This document shows positions 17,144 to 25,841 of a DNA stretch of 64,000 bases, one piece after another (the stretch's first letter is position 1; each line of letters starts with the position of its first letter). The position numbers were made by a program, and so were the translations under genes. The notes below the pieces were generated by a model. The model did no database searches and had not been told where the DNA came from. It saw only the letters and a program-made list of their open reading frames with translations. This stretch comes from Tetzosporium hominis (GTDB taxonomy: Bacteria > Bacillota > Bacilli > Bacillales_A > Planococcaceae), in contig NZ_NOKQ01000220.1 of the NCBI RefSeq assembly GCF_002265435.1, positions 62,001 to 126,000 on the forward strand, read 5' to 3'.

Positions 17144-18484
17144 ATGTTATTTGCGATTATTTTGCTAGGGGTCGTGTTGATTGTCTTTGCGACAGCTGTA
17201 TTAAAAGTACATCCGTTTATTTCATTGATCGTCGCAGCATTTTTTGTTGGAATCGCAGCGGGTCTACCGCTTGTAGACGTCGTTCGTTTTGTGAATGAAG
17301 GATTTGGTGGCTTGATGACGAGTATCGGTCTGGTAATCGTGGCCGGAACTATCATTGGTGTCATTCTAGAGAAATCTGGAGCAGCGTACCGAATGGCAGA
17401 AGTCGTGCTTCGTGTCATCGGAGAAAAACGTCCGCAGCTCGCGATGTCTGTGATTGGGTACATTGTTTCGATTCCAGTATTTTGTGATTCTGGGTACGTC
17501 ATCTTATCGAGTTTAAAAAAGGCGCTAGCTAAGCGAGCACAAGTAGCTGTAGCTTCTATGGCCGTTGCGCTTGCGACTGGATTGTTTGCAACACACACAC
17601 TAGTACCACCGACACCAGGACCGATTGCGGCCGCTGGAAACATCGGTGCATCTGACTACTTAGGAACTATCATTCTGGTCGGTCTGATCATTGCGATTCC
17701 AGCAGTTCTGGTCGGGTATATCTGGGCAGTGAAAGTCGGTTCGAAGATTCATGTAGAAGAAGATGCAGAAGCGCTTGACTACGACGAAATCATTGCTTCA
17801 TTTGGCAAGATGCCATCGGCTTTCAAATCGTTCTTACCCCTTGTAGTGCCGATTGCTTTAATTGCTATGGGGTCGATTGCGACGGCTCTTGGCGGAGAAG
17901 GTGGCGTTACGTCCTTCTTCCAATTCCTTGGTTCGCCGACAGTAGCTTTGTTCTTAGGTGTATTCGCGGCGTTACCGCTACTACCTGCTTACGATGAGAA
18001 GACATTGACCGGATGGGTTGGCGAAGGATTGAAAGAAGCAGCACCGATCTTGTTGATTACAGGTGCCGGTGGTGCATTTGGGACAGTGATTCGAAATACA
18101 GGTGTAGCAGACCAACTGCAAGCCATGGATCTTTCCGCGTTTGGAACGGGGGCGTTGTTCTTGATTGTGCCGTTCTTAATTGCAGCGGCGCTCAAAACTG
18201 CACAAGGTTCCTCAACGACAGCTCTGGTTATTACATCGACTTTAGTGGCACCATTAGTAGTGGAGCTTGGAATTACTGGTGGCGTGGCTCTTGCTTTAGT
18301 AGTTATGGCAATTGGTGCCGGTGCTATGACGGTGAGCCACGTAAACGACAGTTTCTTCTGGGTTGTAACGGAGTTCAGTGGAATGAAAGTAACAGATGCC
18401 TATAAAGCGATGACGATGTCGACGTTACTGATGGGACTTACGACGATTGTAGTCACTATGGTGGCATGGATGATTTTTGTATAG
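17144..18484 (+). CDS. GntP family permease, probably glycerate transporter
   Basis: A 446-aa integral membrane protein with about 12 to 14 helices and the GntP/GntT pattern: GFGGLMTSIGLVIVAGTIIG in the first part, then DSGYVIL, HTLVPPTPGP, and SHVNDSFFWVV near the C-terminus. The family transports gluconate and related acids by proton symport. Its position directly after glycerate kinase and its control by CdaR and CcpA point to glycerate (or glucarate-derived acids) as substrate; that is inference. It ends at a strong terminator shared with the next gene. Confidence 0.92.
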   Translation: MLFAIILLGVVLIVFATAVLKVHPFISLIVAAFFVGIAAGLPLVDVVRFVNEGFGGLMTSIGLVIVAGTIIGVILEKSGAAYRMAEVVLRVIGEKRPQLAMSVIGYIVSIPVFCDSGYVILSSLKKALAKRAQVAVASMAVALATGLFATHTLVPPTPGPIAAAGNIGASDYLGTIILVGLIIAIPAVLVGYIWAVKVGSKIHVEEDAEALDYDEIIASFGKMPSAFKSFLPLVVPIALIAMGSIATALGGEGGVTSFFQFLGSPTVALFLGVFAALPLLPAYDEKTLTGWVGEGLKEAAPILLITGAGGAFGTVIRNTGVADQLQAMDLSAFGTGALFLIVPFLIAAALKTAQGSSTTALVITSTLVAPLVVELGITGGVALALVVMAIGAGAMTVSHVNDSFFWVVTEFSGMKVTDAYKAMTMSTLLMGLTTIVVTMVAWMIFV

Positions 18485-18491
18485 ATGAAAG

Positions 18492-18526
18492 AAAGAGGCT
18501 TCCTTTGCGGAAAGCCTCTTTTTATT
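18492..18526. terminator. bidirectional terminator (gntP / MFS)
   Basis: Stem AAAGAGGCTT/AAGCCTCTTT (18492-18501 / 18512-18521) with T-run TTTTTATT. Confidence 0.8.
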
Positions 18527-19754
18527 ATGCCGCAGCCGCTTCCGGTCGCTTTTTATGTCGCGAATAGAACCAAAACATCGCGAAGAATACTAGACTGCTA
18601 GACAAACGTAGAGCTGCGTTGATATGCATCGCTTCGACAATGCCGAACAGTTCCAAGAAGATGATTCCGATCTGTGGTGCGATGAACGCCATCAAGGACA
18701 GTAATACATTGTAAGTTGTGATGCAGTACGTCCGCTTTTCAGTAGGACTGTGCTCAAGGAGCATATTGAATAGCACCAAGATGACTCCGGACAGGAAGAA
18801 ACCTGAGGTCGTCTGCACTAAGAACAGCAGGAAGAAGTTTGTCGTTAGCACAGTGAAGAACGGAGCAGATGCCATTCCGATTGCTAGGACAATGAATACG
18901 AGTGTATTGGAATACTTCTCCGACCATTTTTTCCACAACGGATAAGTAAAGAACTGCATCAACATGTTTCCTGCAGAGAACATACTGAACCAAAAGATGG
19001 TCGCTTCTGCAATGCGCACGTGATAGATGTTGAACAAACCCCACGCCATCTGCCAGGTGAAGTTGAAGAACAGGGCAGCGACTAAGAACCAGCGGTAGCC
19101 GCGGTCTTTGAAAATCGACCAGTCCATTAGTTTCGGTTTGGTTTCCGAGACGACTGGATCGTTTTCTTTATGACGCATGATCAAAAACCCTTCGAGCAAA
19201 CCGAAGCACAGTGCGACGGCGAACAAGACTTGGTACGACATCACACTTTCCGTCGCATCACGAAGTACGATTCCAACAAATAAAGTCGTGAACAAACCGA
19301 CAATGGTCAGCATCCGGTTGCGGTCACTGAAAAATTGCGCTCTACGGTTTTCATCAACCAAGCCACTGATCAACGTCTGCCAACCGATTGTCGCCAAGGC
19401 TGTCGGCACATGCATCATACCGATGATGACTAGGAAAGCCCACGCTCGCCATTCCGGAGGTAGGTAGACCACAAAGACGATGGCAAGAAAAAACAGCCGA
19501 GCGGTGATGATGGCTGTACCGACGATTCGTTTATGAGTGACGCTTTTATTGAGTAAAATAGCTGCCGGGATCGTCATAAGTAAAGCGATGAGAGGCGGCA
19601 GAGAGCTAAGTAGCCCAACTTGGTAGTTGGTTGCTCCCAAGATGGTGATCATAAAGAGCGGGAAAAAGGTGTTGGTAATATTCATGGCCATAGTAGATGC
19701 CATACCATTATAGATACTGATTCGTTCATTATAGGGGCGGTCCATTTTTAACAT
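18525..19754 (-). CDS. MFS transporter
   Basis: A 409-aa major facilitator with about 12 helices. It starts MLKMDRPYNERISIYNGMAS, followed by a helix and the loop NYQVGLLSSLPPL. The motif A-like segment between helices 2 and 3 is weak (NKSVTHKRIVG), which is typical of poorly characterised MFS groups. Loops contain ENRRAQFFSDRNRML, seen in MFS_1 proteins of Bacillales. The substrate is unknown. GGAG lies 8 bp before the ATG. No regulator sits beside it. Confidence 0.85.
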   Translation of the reverse strand: MLKMDRPYNERISIYNGMASTMAMNITNTFFPLFMITILGATNYQVGLLSSLPPLIALLMTIPAAILLNKSVTHKRIVGTAIITARLFFLAIVFVVYLPPEWRAWAFLVIIGMMHVPTALATIGWQTLISGLVDENRRAQFFSDRNRMLTIVGLFTTLFVGIVLRDATESVMSYQVLFAVALCFGLLEGFLIMRHKENDPVVSETKPKLMDWSIFKDRGYRWFLVAALFFNFTWQMAWGLFNIYHVRIAEATIFWFSMFSAGNMLMQFFTYPLWKKWSEKYSNTLVFIVLAIGMASAPFFTVLTTNFFLLFLVQTTSGFFLSGVILVLFNMLLEHSPTEKRTYCITTYNVLLSLMAFIAPQIGIIFLELFGIVEAMHINAALRLSSSLVFFAMFWFYSRHKKRPEAAAA

Positions 19755-19988
19755 ACATGTTCTCCATCCATCATTCGTTACCTGAATTATACTCCGGAAA
19801 CCGAAATTTACAAGAGACTAATGAAATGTTTTTCGATTGACGAAGAAAAAGATAGGTTCGCTAGGACCTACCTTTTAGTTTGTCTATGAAATGTCATGAT
19901 GAAATTACGGATGTCGAATGAAATCCGATAGAGACCTAATCAAACAAAATAGTGTATCAATCATTCAAATTACTGTCCTAATGAAAAA

Positions 19989-21155
19989 TCAAGAAACAGT
20001 CTTGTTCTTTTCAATCCATAAAATCGGGAGGGTACAGATGGCGCCGAGTGCAATCACAACAGAAGCTCCAATCAGAGCAGAACCGAACGATCCGGTCTGA
20101 GAAGCGAGCCAAGAAGCGATGATAGGACCGATCATTTGGCCGAGCGCATAGGTTACAGTGAGTACAGATAAAATACGCGCGCTTGCATGTGGGAATTTTT
20201 CACGAGCGTAAGAGGCGACCAGCACCGTCACACCCATAAACGTTGCACCGAAAAGTACAGCACTTGCGTAGAAGCTCGTTGGACTTTCTGAGAAAGCGGG
20301 AAGCGCAACTCCTATAGCTTGGATAACAAGTAAAGCTGTAAACGACTTCATCCATCCGAAGCGACTACCGACAAATGCCCAAATCATCGTTGAAGGGACC
20401 GCGGCAAGTCCAACGATTGCCCAGACCTGTGTCCCGCTACCCATAAAGACGTCAGAAGTTTCCGCGATAGCTACGATGAACGTACCTGTAATGATGTAAC
20501 CAAGGCCCTCAAGACCATAAGCGATGAGAAGCCAGACGAGCCAAGGCTCGAACCGTTTCTTTGCAGTGGCAACAGGAGCTGCTTGAGTACTTTCAGTTTT
20601 TGGTTCTTTAACGACCGTAATGACGTATAGCGCTAGAAGCAGTGCGATGACTCCTAGACCAATCCAAGCTCCATCACTTGTGTAGCGTGTGATTAAAGGC
20701 TGAACGACAAGTCCCGAGACAAAGATGCCGAGACCAACGCCTGCATACATCACGCCGGATAATCCGATGCGTCCAATAGAAGCCAGACGGTCCAGAATGA
20801 TGCTACTCGTCAAGACGAATACAAAAGCGCTCGTCACACCTGAAATGAAGCGGAAGACGATCCACAACACGTGTGAGTCCACGAGGCCCATGGCGAAGGT
20901 CAGCGTAATACTAGTCGCAAGACTGGCGTATAACAATTTCGATCTGTAACGGCCGATTGGGAAGATGCTCCCAGCCAAAGCGCCTACTAAATAACCGGCA
21001 TAGTTGGCCGATGCAAGTGTGCCGGCAAAAACTGTAGAAAATCCCTTTTCTAGCTGCATAAATGGTAAAATGGGTGTATAGGCAAAGCGGCCGATGCTCA
21101 TCGCTATGAAGAGCGCAAAGACGCCGCCGAGTACTAAATAGAGTGGATGCTTCAT
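19989..21155 (-). CDS. YbfB/YjiJ family MFS transporter
   Basis: A 388-aa major facilitator. The N-terminus (GGVFALFIAMSIGRFAYTPILP, FSTVFAGTLASANYAGYLVGALAG) is diagnostic for the YbfB/YjiJ subgroup. About 12 hydrophobic segments are visible. Function in this group is unknown. The start is ATG 21155 with GAGGTG 6 bp upstream; the GTG at 21164 is part of that ribosome site. The 234 bp between its stop and the preceding MFS gene show no gene or clear hairpin. Confidence 0.87.
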   Translation of the reverse strand: MKHPLYLVLGGVFALFIAMSIGRFAYTPILPFMQLEKGFSTVFAGTLASANYAGYLVGALAGSIFPIGRYRSKLLYASLATSITLTFAMGLVDSHVLWIVFRFISGVTSAFVFVLTSSIILDRLASIGRIGLSGVMYAGVGLGIFVSGLVVQPLITRYTSDGAWIGLGVIALLLALYVITVVKEPKTESTQAAPVATAKKRFEPWLVWLLIAYGLEGLGYIITGTFIVAIAETSDVFMGSGTQVWAIVGLAAVPSTMIWAFVGSRFGWMKSFTALLVIQAIGVALPAFSESPTSFYASAVLFGATFMGVTVLVASYAREKFPHASARILSVLTVTYALGQMIGPIIASWLASQTGSFGSALIGASVVIALGAICTLPILWIEKNKTVS

Positions 21156-21243
21156 GATGGTCACCTCAACTAGTTCAATTCGTTACATCTAAGTATACGT
21201 GAACCATTCGCTTTGCGAAATAGTAGTAGAAAGGATGATGGAT

Positions 21244-21666
21244 ATGGCCTACGAGTTAAAAACCAAGCCGACGGATCAGAGCGTCATTGAATTCATTGAA
21301 GCAATCGATAAACCAGCTAAAAAAGAAGATGCATACCGCTTACTCGATATTTTTCATGAAGAAACAGGTTTAGAGCCTGTTTTGTGGGGACCGAGCATTA
21401 TTGGCTACGGTTCGTACCACTACAAATACGATTCCGGTCATGAAGGAGATGCCGCCCTTACAGGATTTTCGCCGCGCAAAGCAGCACATTCCTTGTATTT
21501 AGACCCAGGTGATTCGGAACGTGAAGTATTATTAGCACGTCTAGGGAAGCACAAGTCCGGGAAGAGCTGTGTCTATATCAACAAATTAGCCGATATCGAC
21601 GAATTGGTTCTTCGGAACATGATTCGCCGGACGGTGACACAGGTTAAAGCGAGGTATCCACAATGA
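21244..21666 (+). CDS. DUF1801 domain protein
   Basis: A 140-aa protein of the DUF1801/YdhG family. The N-terminal KTKPTDQSVIEFIEAI, the central LEPVLWGPSIIGYGSYHYKY and the late GFSPRKAAHSLYL are typical. Function is unknown; the fold is related to iron-chaperone-like YdhG proteins. I choose ATG 21244 with AAAGGATG upstream; ATG 21235 or 21238 are possible. The gene overlaps the following SRPBCC gene by 4 bp (ATGA), so they are cotranslated as the first half of a four-gene operon. Confidence 0.82.
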   Translation: MAYELKTKPTDQSVIEFIEAIDKPAKKEDAYRLLDIFHEETGLEPVLWGPSIIGYGSYHYKYDSGHEGDAALTGFSPRKAAHSLYLDPGDSEREVLLARLGKHKSGKSCVYINKLADIDELVLRNMIRRTVTQVKARYPQ

Positions 21667-22133
21667 AGTGGGAAAAAGAAATTGAAATCGACGCACCGAT
21701 TGAGACGGTGTGGGGTTTATTTGATGAAGCGCACCCGCAGCGCATCATGCCGAAAGTGGAATCCAACGAATGGATCGTTCAGAATGAGCCGCTCACGGGT
21801 TCTTCTTATAAACAGACGTACCGAGAAGGCACTCGAACAGAAAGTTATTTAGTGACCATCACTGAGTTTAAAGATGAACCAGATGAGAAAGTCAAAGCCA
21901 TTCAGTTCGTCTTGGCCAATCTGTTCGAGACCACGTTAACATTTGATCTTCAAAAGCTCTCCGAAAACACAACGCGCTTCCGCTACTTGGGATCCAACGT
22001 CGGCATCAATTTAGTTGGCAAAACGATGTTAAAGCTTGGAAAGAAGCAGGAGAACGGAGGACCGGTTGTCGAAGAGTTCATACAACGGGTGAAACGAGAA
22101 GCAGAGAAAGATGCAAGAGAGGAGAGAGAATAG
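21663..22133 (+). CDS. SRPBCC (START/Bet v1-like) family protein
   Basis: A 156-aa protein of the polyketide cyclase/SRPBCC fold. It opens with KEIEIDAPIETVWGLFDE, the usual first strand and helix, has a charged central sheet, and closes with the long C-terminal helix (VEEFIQRVKREAEKDAREER). Members bind hydrophobic ligands; the ligand is not predictable. It overlaps the DUF1801 gene by 4 bp and is followed with no gap by a 64-aa gene, so all are in one operon. Confidence 0.85.
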   Translation: MKWEKEIEIDAPIETVWGLFDEAHPQRIMPKVESNEWIVQNEPLTGSSYKQTYREGTRTESYLVTITEFKDEPDEKVKAIQFVLANLFETTLTFDLQKLSENTTRFRYLGSNVGINLVGKTMLKLGKKQENGGPVVEEFIQRVKREAEKDAREERE

Positions 22134-22328
22134 ATGAAATACTTACAAGCACAGATGAGTCAGCTCGTAAAATCAGACCGCGACTTGCAAAAGAAGCTAA
22201 AAGAGCTGATGAAAGAACATGATTTAGGAAAAGCGCATGCATTAAAAGCTCTGTATCACGCAGAAGTAGCCGATAGCGGCAAATACATGAATGCGTATAA
22301 AGAGTTAGACGGGCACCACTCGAACTAA
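22134..22328 (+). CDS. small conserved-type protein, unknown function
   Basis: A 64-aa helical, Lys- and Glu-rich protein (SQLVKSDRDLQKKLKELMKEH, then KAHALKALYHAEVADSGKY). It begins directly after the stop of the SRPBCC gene, using a ribosome site inside that gene (GAGAGGAGAG). No family is recognised. Translational coupling to neighbours on both sides supports it as a real gene. Confidence 0.7.
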   Translation: MKYLQAQMSQLVKSDRDLQKKLKELMKEHDLGKAHALKALYHAEVADSGKYMNAYKELDGHHSN

Positions 22329-22352
22329 TCCTAGCCATGGGGGGTCTTCACT

Positions 22353-23012
22353 ATGAACGTTTCGATTCGCTGGCTTTATAAAACACCTAGAAACCAAGAA
22401 ACACGTTTTGAATCAGGGGAGATGCCACTTGAACGAGCTTTACTGTTTATTGAAGACATGGAGCGTACGGGTCGCGTCAAACAAGTAGACATCATTGACG
22501 CCCGCGGTACGTTCTGGACAGTGAAAGAAGCTAAGCGTTACTTGAAGGAAGTTGAAGTAGAACCGCACAACATTCGTGTCTATTTTGACGGTGGCTATAA
22601 GCGCGAGACCGCAGAAGCTGGGCTTGGTTGCGTCATTTATTATGAGCAGAACGGCAAATCTTATCGGCTACGTCAAAATGCCTTTGTAGAAGGGTTTACT
22701 TCAAACAATGAAGCCGAGTTTGCGGCGCTGCACCTGGCTTTACAAGAACTTGAATTTCTAGGAGCGAAAGGTGTACCTGTCGAGATTCGAGGCGATTCAC
22801 AAGTCGTGCTGCAACATATGATTGAAGACTGGGAGATCATGGACCCGACGCTCGCGTCATGGGGAAGACGGGTCGATCAAAAAATCGATAAGATAAAACT
22901 GCAACCGGAATATCATCAGATTCCAAGGCACAAGAACAATGAAGCCAATCGATTGGCGACACAGGCTTTAAAGGGCATTCCTGTTGCCGCTGAGATTGAA
23001 TTGGTGCAATAA
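22353..23012 (+). CDS. RNase H-like (reverse transcriptase-like) protein, YpeP type
   Basis: A 219-aa protein with an N-terminal domain of about 70 residues and a C-terminal RNase HI fold. Catalytic positions: Asp in VYFDGGYK (about residue 78), Glu in NNEAEFAAL, Asp in IRGDSQVV. The fourth acidic position is replaced by Asn in NNEANRLATQAL. In E. coli RNase HI this residue (D134) tolerates Asn, so activity could remain. It resembles B. subtilis YpeP and may degrade RNA-DNA hybrids. It is the last gene of the DUF1801 operon, ended by a strong terminator. Confidence 0.85.
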   Translation: MNVSIRWLYKTPRNQETRFESGEMPLERALLFIEDMERTGRVKQVDIIDARGTFWTVKEAKRYLKEVEVEPHNIRVYFDGGYKRETAEAGLGCVIYYEQNGKSYRLRQNAFVEGFTSNNEAEFAALHLALQELEFLGAKGVPVEIRGDSQVVLQHMIEDWEIMDPTLASWGRRVDQKIDKIKLQPEYHQIPRHKNNEANRLATQALKGIPVAAEIELVQ

Positions 23013-23017
23013 GAATA

Positions 23018-23056
23018 AAAAAAGGCGTGGAGCAAAACTGCTCCGCGCCTTTTATT
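23018..23056. terminator. bidirectional terminator (RNase H-like / 87-aa gene)
   Basis: 15-bp stem AAAAGGCGTGGAGCA/TGCTCCGCGCCTTTT with one T-G pair and loop AAAC, A-run left and T-run right. Confidence 0.88.
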
Positions 23057-23315
23057 CTTCATATCGGTCTACTGCCTGTTTGGCTTCAAGTAGCGTCCAG
23101 CCGTGTTCTTCTCGAACGCGCTTGACGGCTTGTACTTTTTTCCCTTGTCTTACTAATGCAGCTAGCTCTTGATCCAATTCCGGACTGAATTCTTGTGGAG
23201 AAGGATGATTCGTCTTCTCCAGTCGACGCAAGCGCATCCGAAGGTCACGAACTTCTGCGTACAAATAAAACGTGAACCCAATAACCGAGATAAGTAGCCA
23301 AGTCTGCCATTCCAT
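23052..23315 (-). CDS. membrane-anchored small protein with L7/L12 C-terminal-like motif
   Basis: An 87-aa protein with one N-terminal helix (WLLISVIGFTFYLYAEV), a basic linker (RMRLRRLEK) and a C-terminal part of about 40 residues. The end, KVQAVKRVREEHGWTLLEAK then AVD, follows the ribosomal L7/L12 C-terminal pattern (K-xxxIKxVREхTGLGLKEAKxxVD). In L12 this surface recruits GTPase factors. What it binds here is unknown. It sits 51 bp after the small membrane protein gene in the same direction. Ribosome site GAGGAG precedes the ATG. Confidence 0.75.
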   Translation of the reverse strand: MEWQTWLLISVIGFTFYLYAEVRDLRMRLRRLEKTNHPSPQEFSPELDQELAALVRQGKKVQAVKRVREEHGWTLLEAKQAVDRYEE

Positions 23316-23366
23316 AGTGATCAGCTCCTCTACCTGCTTTATACGATTGGAGAGGAAAAAAGTTCC

Positions 23367-23768
23367 TTACTTTCTATCTTTGGCTGGCACGGTAAAGAAT
23401 GTGATGACCGCAAACAAGAAGAACGCAATCAATAAAATCGTTCCACCGACAATAAAGAACACCAAGATAAACGTATCATTCAAGTTGAACGGATTCAGAT
23501 TGTACATCCACATGCCGACCGTCAATCCGATGGCTCCGATAATGGCTGTAACCCCATGAACAGCTACTAACTTTTTGTATTTGATTTCAAAGATCTGATA
23601 GAAGATCCCCCAAGCAAACACAGACAACCAGCCGACTAGCAAGATATGCGCGTGAATCGGACGTAGTGCATAATCCATAGCACCCGCCATATGTGACCCT
23701 AAATACGTTCCAATAAATCCAAAAATCGCGGCTACTTGAATGAGCCGAATACTCCATTTCTTTTCCAT
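23367..23768 (-). CDS. four-helix membrane protein, heme-copper oxidase subunit I-like fragment family
   Basis: A 133-aa protein with four hydrophobic segments. The first loop and second helix (GSHMAGAMDYALRPIHAHILLVGWLS) contain several histidines and resemble a short stretch of cytochrome oxidase subunit I. Proteins of this length are annotated in Bacillales as cytochrome-c-oxidase-like membrane proteins without proven function. The start at ATG 23768 follows AGGAGG; an extension to 23813 would run into the histidine kinase gene. It lies 14 bp after the kinase gene, so it is part of the regulator operon. Confidence 0.7.
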   Translation of the reverse strand: MEKKWSIRLIQVAAIFGFIGTYLGSHMAGAMDYALRPIHAHILLVGWLSVFAWGIFYQIFEIKYKKLVAVHGVTAIIGAIGLTVGMWMYNLNPFNLNDTFILVFFIVGGTILLIAFFLFAVITFFTVPAKDRK

Positions 23769-23782
23769 GAGTTCAATTCCTC

Positions 23783-25159
23783 CTATAAAATGGGCAGCGT
23801 CACTTCGACGCATGTCCCTTGTTCTAAAGTACTTTCTATTTGTAGTGTGCCTTTGTGCAACGTGACAATTTCACTCACAATAGCTAGTCCAAGGCCCGTT
23901 CCTTCGGTATGACGAGACAGGTCTGCTCGGTAAAAGCGTTCCGTGACATGGGGAAGGTCCTGCTCAGCAATGCCTTCTCCAGAATCTTCAACACGAATCG
24001 TCACAACCGAAGCGTCCGCTTTCATTATAACGGCTATACGGCCGCCTTCTTGTGTATATTTCGTGGCGTTTGACAGCAAATTGTCCCAGACAACTTCTAA
24101 AAGCTCGGCATCGGCTTGAATTGTCACCGGTTCTAGCTTCAACGTCACTTCCAATTGTTTCTCTTCAAAACGATAGCGATAACTAGAAACAATCTGTTTC
24201 AATTGTTTGTCCACTTCAACTAGGCCTTGGGTCAACTGATACGTTGGCTGATCCAAGGTACTTAAAAGAAGCAACTGCTTCGCGAGGCCGGAAAGTCGAG
24301 TGGCTTCTTGCTGGATGACTTTTGCGTGTTGATGAGAAGGAGCATCCACATCCGCTTCGTTCTCAATCAGTTCCGCGTAGCCCCGGATGTTGACAAGTGG
24401 AGATTGTAAGTCGTGAGAGACATTTGTGATGAACGTTTTCCGAGCGGCATCATTCTCTCGAAGTCGTTCTATCATCTTGTTGAAACTGTCTGCAAGCTCT
24501 CCTATCTCATCTTGTCGTTCAATGCCTAACGAATGGCTGTAATTGTCGTTGGCTACTTCTTGAGTGGCTTGGCGGAGCAGGCCAATCGGTTTCGTCAATT
24601 GTTTGGCCATCCACAGCATCCCGAGCAAGTTTACAAGAGCAATAGATAGTAGGAACGCGAGAAGCAATGTATGGATATCTGAAGACAACAGGCTTAGGTC
24701 TGGTCGTAAGAAAAGTCCATAAGCCTCGCCGTCTACTTCAAAAGGAACCCCGACAGTGTTGGTGATACGGTTCGCAAAGTGACTCGTCATAAAGAAGCTG
24801 AGTGCTCCGTCTTCACCTGTATAGGTGGTACCGTCCGACACAACGCGCTGTGCTTCTTGGGATAAGGCGATTTCTTCAAACGGTTTTCCGAATGATTGAA
24901 GTGAGCCTTCTGAGTCCGTTAACACAATCTGATAACCGAGATTCGCCACAGAATCGAGAAACGGAGTTAGCGCTTCTGCATCGCCGTGCATCGTTTCTAA
25001 AATAGACGTCACTTCTTGAGCTCGCGTCAAGTTTTGCTCGATCGTCTGTTGCTTTGTGAACGCGAGATAAAAGACATTTGTGATCATCAGGCCGATAATC
25101 ACGCTCAAAATTAAAAACCAGCCACTGGTCTGTACAAATTGTCGGTACAAACTTTTCAC
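23783..25159 (-). CDS. sensor histidine kinase
   Basis: A 458-aa membrane kinase. Helix 1 at about 11-33, an extracellular sensor of about 130 residues, helix 2 at about 166-190, HAMP domain to about 240. The H-box is NVSHDLQSPLVNIRGY, the N-box NLLSNATKY, G1 DSGEGI, F ERFYR and G2 GTGLGLAI, so the catalytic set is complete. It overlaps the response-regulator gene by 4 bp (ATGA). Partner and regulator follow an MMPL exporter, suggesting control of export or of an envelope stress; the signal is unknown. Confidence 0.95.
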   Translation of the reverse strand: MKSLYRQFVQTSGWFLILSVIIGLMITNVFYLAFTKQQTIEQNLTRAQEVTSILETMHGDAEALTPFLDSVANLGYQIVLTDSEGSLQSFGKPFEEIALSQEAQRVVSDGTTYTGEDGALSFFMTSHFANRITNTVGVPFEVDGEAYGLFLRPDLSLLSSDIHTLLLAFLLSIALVNLLGMLWMAKQLTKPIGLLRQATQEVANDNYSHSLGIERQDEIGELADSFNKMIERLRENDAARKTFITNVSHDLQSPLVNIRGYAELIENEADVDAPSHQHAKVIQQEATRLSGLAKQLLLLSTLDQPTYQLTQGLVEVDKQLKQIVSSYRYRFEEKQLEVTLKLEPVTIQADAELLEVVWDNLLSNATKYTQEGGRIAVIMKADASVVTIRVEDSGEGIAEQDLPHVTERFYRADLSRHTEGTGLGLAIVSEIVTLHKGTLQIESTLEQGTCVEVTLPIL

Positions 25160-25827
25160 CGGAGCACCTCCAAGCGGTAACCTACGCCTCGAATGGTTTG
25201 GATTTCAACGGTCGCGCCGTGCTTTTTCAAACGGTCTCGCAGCCGGTTCATGTGAGTGTTGAGAGACAACTCATGTTTTTCGTCGTCTTCTCCCCACACT
25301 TCTTCGAGCATCCGAATACGAGAAATGGTCTGTCCAGGAGTCGCGCCAAGGAGTGCCAGCAGTTCAAACTCTTTAAGAGGGATGATCAACGTTTCGTCTC
25401 CAATGACGACATCGTAAGAAGAGCGGTCTAGTTGCATATTGCCGACAGAGAGATGATGACGCGTTGCTTTTCCATAACGTCTCAATATCGCCTGCAAGCG
25501 AAATAGCAGTTCCTGCGGTTCGAACGGTTTTACTAAATAGTCTTCCGAGCCGGACTCAAATCCCTTGGCTTTGTCTGCGAGTTGTCCTTTCGCAGTGACC
25601 AAGATTACTGGAATATCCAAATCGTCGGTCAAGGTCTGGGTCAGCTCATAGCCGTCCATCCCTGGCATCATCACATCGACAATGGCAGCTGCCACGTCTT
25701 CTGTCTCAAGCAAAGTGAGAGCTTGCTGCGCATCTTGTGCGAGTAATGCTTCGTAACCACCTTGTTGAAGTTGTAGAGCAATTAATTGACGGATATGCAC
25801 ATCGTCATCAACGACAAGAATACGCAT
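25156..25827 (-). CDS. OmpR/PhoB family response regulator
   Basis: A 223-aa regulator: receiver domain 1-115 with acidic pocket DDD at residues 7-9, phospho-acceptor Asp in AIVDVMMPGMDGYEL (about residue 51), Lys in LVTAKG, and a C-terminal winged helix (about 128-223) ending RGVGYRLEVL. It pairs with the kinase encoded next. It begins 14 bp after the MMPL gene, so transporter, regulator and kinase form one unit and the system may control its own operon. Confidence 0.95.
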   Translation of the reverse strand: MRILVVDDDVHIRQLIALQLQQGGYEALLAQDAQQALTLLETEDVAAAIVDVMMPGMDGYELTQTLTDDLDIPVILVTAKGQLADKAKGFESGSEDYLVKPFEPQELLFRLQAILRRYGKATRHHLSVGNMQLDRSSYDVVIGDETLIIPLKEFELLALLGATPGQTISRIRMLEEVWGEDDEKHELSLNTHMNRLRDRLKKHGATVEIQTIRGVGYRLEVLR

Positions 25828-25841
25828 AGCAAACCTCCTTT

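Noticed and set aside
17128-17643. 171-codon open frame antisense to gntP
   Set aside because: Thr-, Ala- and Pro-rich reverse image of membrane helices; there is no ribosome site and no family.
21663-23012. Defence or retron system suggested by a reverse-transcriptase-like annotation of the RNase H gene
   Set aside because: The protein has only an RNase H fold and lacks the reverse transcriptase YxDD motif; neighbours are DUF1801 and SRPBCC housekeeping-type genes.
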